NCBI RefSeq assembly: GCF_009695875.1
Contig: NZ_VUNC01000002.1
Coordinates: forward strand, 62,001-126,000
DNA from: Olsenella porci
GTDB taxonomy: Bacteria; Actinomycetota; Coriobacteriia; Coriobacteriales; Atopobiaceae
Direction of reading: 5' to 3'
Length of the DNA stretch: 64,000 bases
Of this stretch, positions 15,858-24,379 are shown piece by piece (position 1 is the stretch's first letter; each line of letters opens with the position of its first letter). The notes beneath the pieces were generated by a model. It saw only the letters and a list, made by a program, of their open reading frames with translations, made no database searches and had not been told where the DNA came from. The translations under genes and the position numbers were made by a program.

Positions 15858-18080
15858 TTACGCGTCGTGGTGACGGCGGGGACGGGGCTTGTCACCGCCA
15901 GCGTTGCCATGGTCGCCAGGGTGACGGCCAACGCGCCTCTCGCGAGACTTGCCCTCGTGCTCGCGCCCCTTACCGCTGCCGGCGGGTGCCTCGGGCTTGT
16001 CAATCCTGTCGAGGCTGATCTTGCCCTTCTCATCGACCTCCAGGACCTTGACCTTGACCTCGTCGCCGATGTTGAGCACGTCCTCGACCTTCTCCACGCG
16101 GCCCTTGGCGACGCGGGAGATGTGCAGCAGGCCGTCCTTGCCGGGCAGCAGCTCGACGAAGGCGCCAAAGGGCTGGATGCCCACCACGCGGCCGGTGTAC
16201 TCCTCGCCGACCTCGGGAACCTTGACGATGGCCTTGATGCGCTCGGCGGCCTCCTCGGCGGCACCGTTGGTGCCGGCGATGAAGACGTTGCCGTCCTCCT
16301 GGATGTCGATCGTGGCGCCGGTGTCGTCCTGGATGCCGCGGATGACCTTGCCGCCGCTGCCGATGACGTCGCGGATCTTGTCAGTGGGGATCTGCAGGCT
16401 GACGATCTGGGGCGCGGTGTCCTTGGTGTGCTCGCGCGGAGCGGGGATGGCGTCGAGCATGGCGTCGAGGATGAACATGCGGCCCTCGTGCGCCTGCATG
16501 AGCGCCTTGCGCAGAATCTCGGGCGTGAGGCCGGTCGCCTTGTTGTCCATCTGCATGGCCGTGATGCCCTTGGTGGTGCCCGTCACCTTGAAGTCCATGT
16601 CGCCCAGGAAGTCCTCGAGGCCCTGGATGTCGGTGAGGATGACGGTCTTGCCCTCCTCCTGGATGAGACCCATGGCAACGCCGGAGACCGGGCGCTTGAG
16701 GGGCACGCCGGCATCCATGAGAGCGAGCGTGGAGCCGCAGGTCGATGCCATGGAAGAGGACCCGTTGGACTCCATGACGTCGGAGACCACGCGGATGGTG
16801 TAGGGGAAGTCCTCCTCAGAGGGGATCACGGGGAGCAGGGCGCGCTCGGCGAGGTTGCCGTGGCCGATCTCCCTGCGCTTGGGGGAGCCCATCCTGCCGG
16901 TCTCGCCGGTGCAGTACGGCGGGAAGTTGTAGTGGTGGATGTAGCGCTTGCCGTCGACGGGCTCGATCGTGTCGAGGCGCTGCCACTCGTTGAGCATGCC
17001 CAGGGTGCAGACCGAGAGGACCTGGGTCTGGCCGCGCTGGAACAGGCCGGAGCCGTGGACGAGCGGGAGGTAGTTGGGCTTGATCATGAGGGGACGAACC
17101 TCGGTTGCGGTGCGACCGTCAACGCGCTCGCCGGTCTCGACCACCATGCGCCTCATGGCGTGCTTCTCCAGGCTCTTCAGCTCCACGGGGATGGCGCGGT
17201 CCCACTCGACCTGCTCGTCCTCGCTGAACTCGGCGGTGATGGCCTGCTTCAGGGCCTCGACCTTGGAGATGCGTGACTGCTTGTCCGCATCCTTGAGGGC
17301 CGCGGACATCTCATCGTAGTGTGCCCAGATGCGGTCGTGGACCTCGGGGATGGGCTGGTCGAGCTCGTACTCCCTCTTGACGATGGGGCCGTTGGCCTCC
17401 TCCCACTTGGCGAAGAACTTCTTCTCCTCCTCGCAGAAGGCACCAATGGCCTCCTGGCCAAATGCCATGGCGGCGAGCATGTCCTCCTCAGAGATCTCCT
17501 TGGCGCCGGCCTCGAGCATGCTGATGAAGGTGGACGAGCCCGCGAGCTCGAGGTCGAGGTCGGAGGCGTCGCGCTCCTCGTAGGTAGGGTTGACGAGGAA
17601 CTCGCCGGTCTCGGGGTTGCGGCCAATCCTCACGCAGGCGAGCGGGCCCTCGAAGGGCACGCCTCCCACGGTGAGGGCGACGCTCGCGCCCATGACGCAG
17701 ATGGTGTCGACGGAGTTGACCTGGTCGGCGACGAGCGGCATGGCCACGATCTGGACCTCGTTGCGGAACCCGTCGGGGAACGAGGGACGGATGGGCCTGT
17801 CGATCATGCGTGCCGTGAGGGTCGCCTTCTCGGAGGGACGCGCCTCTCGCTTGAGGTAGCCGCCCGGGATACGGCCGACGGCGTACATGCGCTCGATGAA
17901 GTCGACGGTGAGCGGGAAGAAGTCGTAGTTCTTGCGCTCCTTGGAGACGACCACGGTGACGTTGACCGTGGAGTCACCGCAGGAGACGAGGCACTCCCCC
18001 GTCGCCTGCTTGGCGAGCTCGCCCGACTCCAGCTTGTAGTGCTTGCCATAGAGGTCGAACTCGTGCGAAACCTTTGCCAT
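15858..18080 (-). CDS. pnp: Polyribonucleotide nucleotidyltransferase (PNPase)
   Basis: Phosphorolytic 3'-to-5' exoribonuclease. The 740 residues show the usual order: two RNase PH domains flanking a helical domain, then KH (IGSGGKVIRGIQDDTGA) and S1 (GRVVGIQPFGAFVELLPG). A basic, His/Arg-rich tail of about 40 residues follows (ending PRPRRHHDA). The ATG at 18078-18080 (MAKVSHEFDLYG) was chosen over an in-frame ATG ten codons upstream. It has AGAGGA at good spacing, and the upstream codons lie in a hairpin. It follows rpsO, the order conserved across bacteria. Two stable hairpins in the rpsO-pnp gap may be RNase III-type processing or autoregulation sites. Confidence 0.97.
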   Translation of the reverse strand: MAKVSHEFDLYGKHYKLESGELAKQATGECLVSCGDSTVNVTVVVSKERKNYDFFPLTVDFIERMYAVGRIPGGYLKREARPSEKATLTARMIDRPIRPSFPDGFRNEVQIVAMPLVADQVNSVDTICVMGASVALTVGGVPFEGPLACVRIGRNPETGEFLVNPTYEERDASDLDLELAGSSTFISMLEAGAKEISEEDMLAAMAFGQEAIGAFCEEEKKFFAKWEEANGPIVKREYELDQPIPEVHDRIWAHYDEMSAALKDADKQSRISKVEALKQAITAEFSEDEQVEWDRAIPVELKSLEKHAMRRMVVETGERVDGRTATEVRPLMIKPNYLPLVHGSGLFQRGQTQVLSVCTLGMLNEWQRLDTIEPVDGKRYIHHYNFPPYCTGETGRMGSPKRREIGHGNLAERALLPVIPSEEDFPYTIRVVSDVMESNGSSSMASTCGSTLALMDAGVPLKRPVSGVAMGLIQEEGKTVILTDIQGLEDFLGDMDFKVTGTTKGITAMQMDNKATGLTPEILRKALMQAHEGRMFILDAMLDAIPAPREHTKDTAPQIVSLQIPTDKIRDVIGSGGKVIRGIQDDTGATIDIQEDGNVFIAGTNGAAEEAAERIKAIVKVPEVGEEYTGRVVGIQPFGAFVELLPGKDGLLHISRVAKGRVEKVEDVLNIGDEVKVKVLEVDEKGKISLDRIDKPEAPAGSGKGREHEGKSRERRVGRHPGDHGNAGGDKPRPRRHHDA

Positions 18081-18097
18081 TTCTTTTCCTCTTATCT

Positions 18098-18157
18098 CCG
18101 CCTGCCCCATTGCAGGCGGGCCGCTAATGCAAGGGAGCGCCCGCGCGGGCGCCCCCT
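18098..18157 (-). promoter_or_regulatory. Tandem hairpins in the rpsO-pnp intergenic/pnp leader RNA
   Basis: On the minus strand the first structure centres on GCGCCCGC-GCGGGCGC (18137-18152), extended by AGGG/CCCT across one mismatch. The second is CCGCCTGC-6-GCAGGCGG (18098-18119), ending just before the pnp ribosome-binding site. Neither has a T-tract. In enterobacteria a hairpin here is cut by RNase III for PNPase autoregulation. A similar role here is inference. Confidence 0.6.
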
Positions 18158-18170
18158 CTCTACCACGAAG

Positions 18171-18449
18171 CTACTGGATGTTGTCGCGGATGCCCAGGCT
18201 CTTGATCAGCGCTCGGTAGGCCTCGACGTCCTGCTTCTTGATGTAGGACAGGAGGCGGCGACGCTGGCCGACCAGCATGAGGAGGCCGCGACGGGTGTGG
18301 AAGTCCTTCTTGTGGGACTTCATGTGCTCGGTCAGGCCCTTGATGCGCTCGGTGAGGAGGGCGACCTGGACCGCGGCGGAGCCGGAGTCGTTTGCGTCCT
18401 TGCCGTACTGAGCGATGAGCTCGGCCTTGCGCTCCTTGGAGACTGCCAT
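18171..18449 (-). CDS. rpsO: 30S ribosomal protein S15
   Basis: Primary 16S rRNA-binding protein of the small-subunit platform. The 92 residues begin [18 protein letters not shown] and carry the S15 signature around [20 protein letters not shown]. The protein ends [12 protein letters not shown], close to the 89-residue norm. The ATG at 18447-18449 has AGGTGG six bases upstream. The reading frame stays open for 23 more codons but without similarity. It leads the rpsO-pnp pair. I could not identify a convincing promoter in 18450-18626, which holds only this leader and a GC-rich hairpin after the NlpC/P60 gene. Confidence 0.97.
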   Translation of the reverse strand: MAVSKERKAELIAQYGKDANDSGSAAVQVALLTERIKGLTEHMKSHKKDFHTRRGLLMLVGQRRRLLSYIKKQDVEAYRALIKSLGIRDNIQ

Positions 18450-18570
18450 GTGAAACCACCTTTCGACATAGATGCGCCCCGAACTGGGATGGCCGTCTGG
18501 CATTGGGCGGGCCTCCAAGTACGGGGTACGAACTCAGTTAGGTTACCACGCCACGGGCCGTTGGGTGGCA

Positions 18571-18591
18571 GGCGGGCCCGCAAAGCCCGCC
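18571..18591 (-). other. GC hairpin downstream of the NlpC/P60 gene
   Basis: GGCGGGC and GCCCGCC pair around TTTGCGG, about 35 bp past the stop codon on the minus strand. No T-run follows, so this is at best a weak or Rho-assisted terminator between the hydrolase gene and rpsO. Confidence 0.35.
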
Positions 18592-18626
18592 CTCCACAGG
18601 ATTCGCCCATTTTTGCACGGGTCCGC

Positions 18627-20597
18627 TCACACGAACAGGCGCCCGATGCCTCGCACGGTCCAACGCCACATGCTGTCGTACTCCACCTGGGGCGGGTAGG
18701 CATTGATGATGGTGTCGTTGCCCACGTAAATCCCAACGTGCCCCTTGTAGAACACGATGTCGCCCGGCTGGCGGTCGGAGACTGCGACCTTCTTGATCTT
18801 GGGGTCCGCGAACATGTTGTTGGCGTTGTGGTCCTGCCACGAGTTGTAGCGGTGGTCGTAGGAGTTGTACGGGGTCTGCATCCCCACCGACTCCATGCAC
18901 GACTGGACGAGCCCCGCGCAGTCGGTCCCCACGCCGGGCGCGAGGGCGTAGTCCCACTTGTAGGGCGTCCCCAGGTAGAGCCTCGCCGTCTGGAGGAATG
19001 CCCGCACAACCTGCTCGCGGGTGGCGTCGGGCGAGATGACCGAGTGACGGATGTACGAGAAGGGCCCGCTCCCCACCTTCCTCACGTCGTAGGCCGAGAC
19101 CTGGTAGTACTGTCTGGGATTCTGCCACCCGATCTTGCCGGTCGTGAGCTTGGAGAGGTGCCCGTCGGCGTCGCCGTAGTACCAGGCACCCGCGAGCCTA
19201 ACGCACCCGTTGGTCACTACGTAGCCGGTCGAGGGAACACCATAGTACTGGCTCCCGCCCTGTGAGAAGAGGCCGTTCCTGGCAACGCCGTACCCCTTCC
19301 CGGTGTCCACGACCCAGTAGCGGCGGTAGTCCCCCGTGTACGTGGTGGTCACCATCCATCCCGCCGGGCTGGCGCAAAGCCTGCCGTTAGACTCGGCGAG
19401 CAGGGTCGTCCCGTCGCCGAGATCGGTCACGGTGTGGTAGACGGACCCGTCGGAAGCCGCAAGCGCGTAGTAGCCCGCGCCCTCGTCGGGGGTAATAACG
19501 CGAGAGGTCGCGAGGGAGGCGTCCGCCCCGACCCAGTAGCGCTGAAGCGACCCGTAGGCGCGCGTGACCGTCCAGAACCCCTGGATCGCCTGGTGCGCGG
19601 AGCGGGTCCCGTACCACGAGATGCCCTCACCGCGCCATCCCAGGCCAACGAGGTGGTCGTTCTCGCCCTTGTTCGCGGTGAAGTTATGAGCACCCGCCTT
19701 GGCGTTGGGGTTGTACTGCCGGTAGAGGGGAACCTCGTTGGCGCCAGCCGAGTACCAGCCAATGCCCTCGTACCTCCACCCCGCCTTCACCAGCATGTCG
19801 CGCTCCGCGGCGCTGGTGGTGTAGTGGTGGTCGCCCGCGTTGGGGTTGTACAGGCGGTACACCGGCGCATCGGAGCTGGCGGGGGCCATCCACGCGATGC
19901 CCTCCCAGCGCCAGCCCACGCCAAAGAGCATGCGGGCCTCTCCCAGCTGGGCGGTGTAGAAGTGCTCGCCGCTGTTGGGGTTGTACATGCGGTACATGTT
20001 GGAGTCGGGCGCCTTTGCCTGTGCCGCGCGGGCTGCCTGGTCGGCTGCCGCCGCCTGGGACGGGGAGTCACCCGCCTGCCCCCCATCGGCAGGGGCGTCA
20101 CCCTGCTGGGTTACGACCGACTGGGAGCTCCCCCCGGCAGCCTCGTCGTCAGTCGCGGCGTCGTCAGGCCCTTGGGTGACGCGCTGGTCCGCCTCCCCTT
20201 CCGAGCCGCCCTGCTGGGCCGTCTGCCCCGAGGCGCTGGCGTCGGCGGATGCGACATCACTAGACGAGACAACCTGCTGCTCATTGCCTCCGTCGGCATC
20301 GGCGGTCGAGCCTTCAGCCGAGACGCCCCCCGGCGCGGAATCGCCGACCTCCTCGGCTGGCGTCCCCTGCCGCCCGGTGTCCAAGCCATCCGCAGGGACG
20401 GCAAACTTCTCACCCACCGACTCGCGCACCTCGACAGCGGCGGGAGCCTGGCCCTCCGCCGGGGAGGCAACGACGGCGCCCGCCGTACCCGTGGCGGCAA
20501 TTTCCTCGGCGAGCGCCGCAGTCGGCGCAGCCCCCATCGCCGCGATCACGGAGGCCCCCGTGACCCACGCCGCAACATGCATCCTGTCAAGTCCCAT
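18627..20597 (-). CDS. Secreted NlpC/P60 cell-wall hydrolase with three DUF5648 repeats
   Basis: A 656-residue exported protein. A signal peptide (about 1-31, ending ...GAAPTAALAEE) is followed by a low-complexity Ala/Asp/Gly/Ser/Gln region to about 195. Three DUF5648-type repeats sit at about 200-240, 247-285 and 291-330, with the recurring pattern MYRMYNPNSGEHFYT / GWRWEGIAW. Residues 340-490 are an Tyr/Gly-rich region resembling cell-wall-binding repeats. The C-terminal NlpC/P60 domain has catalytic Cys560 (TDCAGLV) and His620 (GHVGIYVG), and is expected to cut peptidoglycan stem peptides. The ATG at 20595-20597 has AGGGG upstream; an earlier in-frame ATG has no ribosome-binding site. It is apparently monocistronic. 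The 20598-20735 gap has a GCCTCGCGAGGC palindrome followed by TTCCTTT, but no sure promoter. Confidence 0.88.
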   Translation of the reverse strand: MGLDRMHVAAWVTGASVIAAMGAAPTAALAEEIAATGTAGAVVASPAEGQAPAAVEVRESVGEKFAVPADGLDTGRQGTPAEEVGDSAPGGVSAEGSTADADGGNEQQVVSSSDVASADASASGQTAQQGGSEGEADQRVTQGPDDAATDDEAAGGSSQSVVTQQGDAPADGGQAGDSPSQAAAADQAARAAQAKAPDSNMYRMYNPNSGEHFYTAQLGEARMLFGVGWRWEGIAWMAPASSDAPVYRLYNPNAGDHHYTTSAAERDMLVKAGWRYEGIGWYSAGANEVPLYRQYNPNAKAGAHNFTANKGENDHLVGLGWRGEGISWYGTRSAHQAIQGFWTVTRAYGSLQRYWVGADASLATSRVITPDEGAGYYALAASDGSVYHTVTDLGDGTTLLAESNGRLCASPAGWMVTTTYTGDYRRYWVVDTGKGYGVARNGLFSQGGSQYYGVPSTGYVVTNGCVRLAGAWYYGDADGHLSKLTTGKIGWQNPRQYYQVSAYDVRKVGSGPFSYIRHSVISPDATREQVVRAFLQTARLYLGTPYKWDYALAPGVGTDCAGLVQSCMESVGMQTPYNSYDHRYNSWQDHNANNMFADPKIKKVAVSDRQPGDIVFYKGHVGIYVGNDTIINAYPPQVEYDSMWRWTVRGIGRLFV

Positions 20598-20735
20598 GAG
20601 ACACCCCTGCCCTTGCCGGTGATTCAGCATTGTTTAATCTAACCCAAAGGAAGCCTCGCGAGGCCGAGCATGGCAAGGGCATCGCCAATGCACACGACGA
20701 GCCGATGATGGTGTCCAGCCTGCCGATCGGTTCCC

Positions 20736-21482
20736 TCAGAGGGCGAGCATGAACTCGAGGGCCCGCATCCGGGCGTCGAGCTGGGTCGCCGCCCACAGAT
20801 GCGCGAGCGTGAGGAGCCGCGCGCCCTCTTCGGACGCGACGTCCATCAGCAGAATCTGGTCGAAGGTGCCATGAACGAGGGAGTCGAGGTCCCTCAGCTC
20901 GCAAGGGCTCACCCGCACCGCGCCAGCTACGTCCTTGGCGCAGCTTGAGCAGAGGGCTCCGCCGGCGGTGGCGGAGAAGCGCGACACGTCTGGGTCACCG
21001 CAGGCAACGCACGCCTTCAGTTCGGGCATCCATCCTTCGTGCGCGAGGACCTTGAGGACGTACGCCGCCACCACGAGGTCGAGGGACGCCTCCGTGCCAG
21101 CCTGTTCGCAGGCGGTGAGCGCGCGCGAGCAGATGGGGTACAGGAACGGGTCGGGACTGTCCTCGTACGAGGTGAGCCGGGCGGCCTCACAGAGCGCCGA
21201 TGCCGCGGCGACCCGCGACACGTCGCCGCGAAGTCCAACGTGGGCGTTCGCGAGCTCCGCCTCGGTGACGATGTCGAGGCTCCTGCCACGGGCCAGGAGG
21301 AAGTCCGTCTCGCAAAAGAGGTCACTTCTCGGCGCGAGCCTGCCCCCGGGCTTCCTGGCACCCTTCGCGACCGCCCTCAACTGCTCTCCGCCCTGCCCCA
21401 GCAGCGTGAGTATGAGGTCCTGCTCGCCCAGCTTGGTTCGGTCGAGGACGATTGCGCGCTCCCTCAGGGTCCTGCGGGCCAT
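20736..21482 (-). CDS. recO: DNA repair protein RecO
   Basis: RecO loads RecA on SSB-coated DNA within the RecFOR pathway. The 248 residues start MARRTLRERAIVLDRTKLGE, an OB-fold N-terminal domain typical of RecO. A helical domain follows, and a zinc-binding CVAC...CSSC pair lies in the C-terminal half. The ATG at 21480-21482 lies 4 bp after the era stop. The longer open frame upstream runs within era and has no similarity. The era-recO order matches Firmicutes and other actinobacteria. No defects are visible. Confidence 0.92.
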   Translation of the reverse strand: MARRTLRERAIVLDRTKLGEQDLILTLLGQGGEQLRAVAKGARKPGGRLAPRSDLFCETDFLLARGRSLDIVTEAELANAHVGLRGDVSRVAAASALCEAARLTSYEDSPDPFLYPICSRALTACEQAGTEASLDLVVAAYVLKVLAHEGWMPELKACVACGDPDVSRFSATAGGALCSSCAKDVAGAVRVSPCELRDLDSLVHGTFDQILLMDVASEEGARLLTLAHLWAATQLDARMRALEFMLAL

Positions 21483-21486
21483 GGGT

Positions 21487-22410
21487 CTACTCGTCCGCCT
21501 CGTACCCCAGGCGGCGGATCTCGTTGGCGTCGCGCCTCCACTGGGGCTGCACCCGAACCTGCAGGTCCAGGTAGCAGCGCGCGCCCAGGAGCTTCTCGAC
21601 GTCGCGCCGGGCCTCCGAGCCAATGCGCTTGACCATGCGGCCGCCCTTCCCGATGACCATGGCCTTCTGCCCCTCGCGCTCCACCAGGATGGTCGCCGAG
21701 AAGGACGCGTGCCCGTCCTCCATCCACTCTATCTGGTCGCAGGTAACGGCCACGGAGTGCGGGACCTCCTGCCTCATGTTGAGCAGGACCTTCTCGCGGA
21801 TGAACTCGGCCACCAGCTCCTCGTCGGTCATGTCCACGTCCATGTCATCCGGGAACCAGCGAGGTCCCTCGGGAAGGTGGCTCGAGACCAGGGAGATGAA
21901 CGAGTCCACGTTGAACCCCTTGCGGGCCGACACCACGAGCGAGTCGTCAAACCGTGCGAGACGGGAGGCGGCCTCGAGCTGCGCGCTCACCGTCTTGGGG
22001 TCGGCGACGTCGGCCTTCGTGACCACCAGGAGCTTGTAGGGGGCGCGGGAGGCGTCCACGTGCCGCGCGACCCACTCGTCCCCGCGCCCGACCTCCTTGG
22101 TGGCATCGATGAGGAGGGCGACCACGTCCACGTCGGCCAGTTCGCCCAGGGCGACCTTGTTGAGCTCCTTGCCCAGGGCGTCCTTGGGCTTATGCAGCCC
22201 CGGCGTGTCGACGATCACGATCTGCGCGCCCTCGCGGTTGACGACGGCACGCATCCTGCGGCGCGTGGTCTGCGCCACGGGGCTGGTGATGGCGATCTTG
22301 CCGCCGTAACACGCGTTGAGGAGCGTCGACTTGCCGACGCTCGGCCGCCCGACAAGCGCGACGAACCCGCTCCTGAAGGGCCTTTCCTCTCCCCCGGCGA
22401 CCTCTGCCAT
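21487..22410 (-). CDS. era: GTPase Era
   Basis: Ras-like GTPase with a KH domain that binds the 3' end of 16S rRNA and assists 30S maturation. The 307 residues include G1 GRPSVGKS (21-28), G3 DTPGLHKP and G4 TKAD. A C-terminal KH domain carries GKGGRMVKRIGSEARRDVE. The ATG at 22408-22410 was chosen because conserved sequence begins close after it; 73 further open codons upstream overlap dgkA. It lies between dgkA and recO in a compact operon with ybeY, which acts in the same 16S 3'-end processing pathway. Confidence 0.95.
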   Translation of the reverse strand: MAEVAGGEERPFRSGFVALVGRPSVGKSTLLNACYGGKIAITSPVAQTTRRRMRAVVNREGAQIVIVDTPGLHKPKDALGKELNKVALGELADVDVVALLIDATKEVGRGDEWVARHVDASRAPYKLLVVTKADVADPKTVSAQLEAASRLARFDDSLVVSARKGFNVDSFISLVSSHLPEGPRWFPDDMDVDMTDEELVAEFIREKVLLNMRQEVPHSVAVTCDQIEWMEDGHASFSATILVEREGQKAMVIGKGGRMVKRIGSEARRDVEKLLGARCYLDLQVRVQPQWRRDANEIRRLGYEADE

Positions 22411-22439
22411 GACTCCCCCACTCCCCGCTGGCCAAACGG

Positions 22440-22814
22440 TCAGCGCACGATCGCGTTTGCAAAGACGATGATGCCGACCACAGCAACCAGCACGCAGAGG
22501 ACCCACACGGCGGCGGCGGAGATGTCCTTCGCCTTGCCCGCGAGGGGATGGAACTCCGGCGAGACCAGGTCGACGACGGCCTCGATGGAGGTGTTGAGAA
22601 GCTCCGCGGAGATAACGACCCCGCAGCACAGCAGGATGATGGCCCAGCTAACGGCATCGAGGCCGATGGCAAGACCAAGCGTGATGGCGAGGCAGCCGCC
22701 CACGAGCATGACCTTGATGTTACGCTCCTGGCGCACCGCCGTACGAAAGCCCTGGATGGCGAAGAGGAAGCTCCGCTTGAAGGTGGGGTGGCTCGGGTGC
22801 TTTCCGGGGATCAT
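22440..22814 (-). CDS. dgkA: Diacylglycerol/undecaprenol kinase family protein
   Basis: A small 124-residue integral membrane kinase with three hydrophobic helices and the family core ELLNTSIEAVVDLVSPEFHP (metal and lipid binding). In Gram-positives this family mainly phosphorylates undecaprenol, regenerating the lipid carrier for wall polymers. Its ATG overlaps the ybeY stop codon (ATGA), showing coupling. Such an enzyme would support both the peptidoglycan and the teichoic-acid-type export genes in this window. Which lipid it uses cannot be told from sequence. Confidence 0.9.
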   Translation of the reverse strand: MIPGKHPSHPTFKRSFLFAIQGFRTAVRQERNIKVMLVGGCLAITLGLAIGLDAVSWAIILLCCGVVISAELLNTSIEAVVDLVSPEFHPLAGKAKDISAAAVWVLCVLVAVVGIIVFANAIVR

Positions 22815-23320
22815 GACGTTTCATCCCCCCGATGCCGGGTCAGGGTCACGTGGCGGGGAGGGGCATCGGTGCTCAGAAGCGAGACCAGCTCGTCCTCGCG
22901 CGCCTCCATCACCTGTGCCTCGTCCTCCTCCAGGTGGTCGTACCCCAGCAGGTGGAGCATGGCATGGACGAGAAGGAGCCTGAACTCGTCGGCAGCCGTG
23001 GTGCCAAACCCCTCCGCCTGGCGAGCGATGTAGGCTGGCGCAAGCACGATGTCGCCGAGCTCGCAGGGCTCGCCCGGTGCCAGGTCGGGGTCGTCGGGCC
23101 TCTCGCACTCCAGGCTCAGCACGTCCGTGCAGCGGTCCTGGCCCCTCCACTCCTGGTTCAGCTCTCGCATGCGCTCGTCGCCCACAACGGAGATGGAGAC
23201 CATGCAGTCCCTCTGGACACCCTCCTCCCTCAACACGAGGTCGCAGTCATCCCTAAACTCCTGGAGGGTGATGGGCGCCTCCGCCCCCTCGTCGCACGAG
23301 ACGTCGTACTGGTTACTCAT
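22811..23320 (-). CDS. ybeY: Endoribonuclease YbeY
   Basis: Metal-dependent RNase needed for 16S rRNA 3'-end maturation and ribosome quality control. The 169-residue protein carries the H119-x3-H123-x5-H129 zinc motif in HAMLHLLGYDHLEEDE, and the DVLSLE strand before it. The ATG at 23318-23320 has GGGAG five bases upstream. It overlaps the end of phoH by 8 bp, and its stop overlaps the dgkA start. The phoH-ybeY-dgkA-era order is widely conserved. Confidence 0.94.
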   Translation of the reverse strand: MSNQYDVSCDEGAEAPITLQEFRDDCDLVLREEGVQRDCMVSISVVGDERMRELNQEWRGQDRCTDVLSLECERPDDPDLAPGEPCELGDIVLAPAYIARQAEGFGTTAADEFRLLLVHAMLHLLGYDHLEEDEAQVMEAREDELVSLLSTDAPPRHVTLTRHRGDETS

Positions 23321-24299
23321 GTGAGCTCCCACCCTTCCTACCCGCACCTGCGCCGGACTCCGCCCGCGCGTACGCGTCGACGATGCGCGCGACGAGGGAG
23401 TGCCTGACGATGTCGTTCCTGTCTAGCTCCACGAACTGGATGCCCTCGATTCCCTCGAGGACGCGCCTCGCCGAGTCCAGCCCGCTTTGGCCCACCAGGT
23501 CGCGCTGCGTTGTGTCTCCCGTGATCACGAAACGCGACGAGTGGCCAAACCTGGTGAGGAACATCTTCATCTGCTCGGGAGTCGTGTTCTGCGCCTCGTC
23601 GAGGATGACGAAGGCGTCGTTGAGAGTTCTTCCTCGCATGAAGGCGAGGGGCGCCACCTCGATGACCCCCTGCTCGACGAGCGAGGTGCCCCGCTCGGGG
23701 TCGGTGATGTCGAAGAGGGCATCGTAGAGGGGCCGCACGTAGGGGTCGACCTTCTCCTGGAGCGTGCCGGGCAGGTATCCCAGCGACTCCCCCGCCTCGA
23801 CGACGGGGCGCGTGAGAACGATCCTTGCCACCTCGTGCCGACGGAGTGCCGCGACCGCCATGGCCATGGCGAGATAGGTCTTTCCCGTGCCGGCGGGCCC
23901 CAGCCCAAAGGTCATGAGGTTGTCCCTCATCGAGGCGACGTACCTAACCTGTCCCTCGGTCTTGGGCCTCACGGGACGACCGCGATAGGTGAGCAGGATT
24001 TCGCCGGGGTCCGAGCCCGGCCCCGCCGCCCCGTGCTGCGCCTGGCCCACCAGCAGGCTGACGTCGTCGGTGGTGGGGACCTCGCCCGCCTCGACCATCG
24101 AGATCAGGCGAGAGAAGACCGAGGTCACGCGCTCGACCTCCCGCGTTGGGCCGATGATGGTGACCTGGGTGCCCCTAACGGTGACCATGGAGTCCGCGAA
24201 CGAGTCCTCGACCTGCCGCAGCAGCGAGTCCGCAGGCCCCATCAACACGGTGGGGTCCACGGAATCGGGGATGGTCAGGCGAACTCGGGTGGGCTCCAT
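23313..24299 (-). CDS. phoH: PhoH family ATPase (PhoH-like/YbeZ)
   Basis: A 328-residue P-loop ATPase of the PhoH/YbeZ family, often linked to RNA metabolism through its YbeY neighbour. An N-terminal KH-like part (about 1-75) precedes the ATPase domain. Walker A GPAGTGKT is at 134-141, and Walker B and the sensor block lie in FVILDEAQNTTPEQMKMFLTR and GDTTQRDL. GGAGG lies close before the ATG. The 80-bp upstream gap to mtaB shows a TATCCT box but no clear -35. Its precise biochemical role is unsettled. Confidence 0.92.
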   Translation of the reverse strand: MEPTRVRLTIPDSVDPTVLMGPADSLLRQVEDSFADSMVTVRGTQVTIIGPTREVERVTSVFSRLISMVEAGEVPTTDDVSLLVGQAQHGAAGPGSDPGEILLTYRGRPVRPKTEGQVRYVASMRDNLMTFGLGPAGTGKTYLAMAMAVAALRRHEVARIVLTRPVVEAGESLGYLPGTLQEKVDPYVRPLYDALFDITDPERGTSLVEQGVIEVAPLAFMRGRTLNDAFVILDEAQNTTPEQMKMFLTRFGHSSRFVITGDTTQRDLVGQSGLDSARRVLEGIEGIQFVELDRNDIVRHSLVARIVDAYARAESGAGAGRKGGSSHE

Positions 24300-24379
24300 G
24301 TTCCTCCAGTGCGGACGTGTGGTCGTACATGCATGCGAACCTAGGATAGATGAAAGGGAGGGTGCGCGAGAGGGGCGAC

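Noticed and set aside
20935-22983. A 682-codon plus-strand open frame opposite recO and era
   Set aside because: Antisense shadow with low-complexity Arg/Ser/Leu text; recO and era are unambiguous on the other strand.
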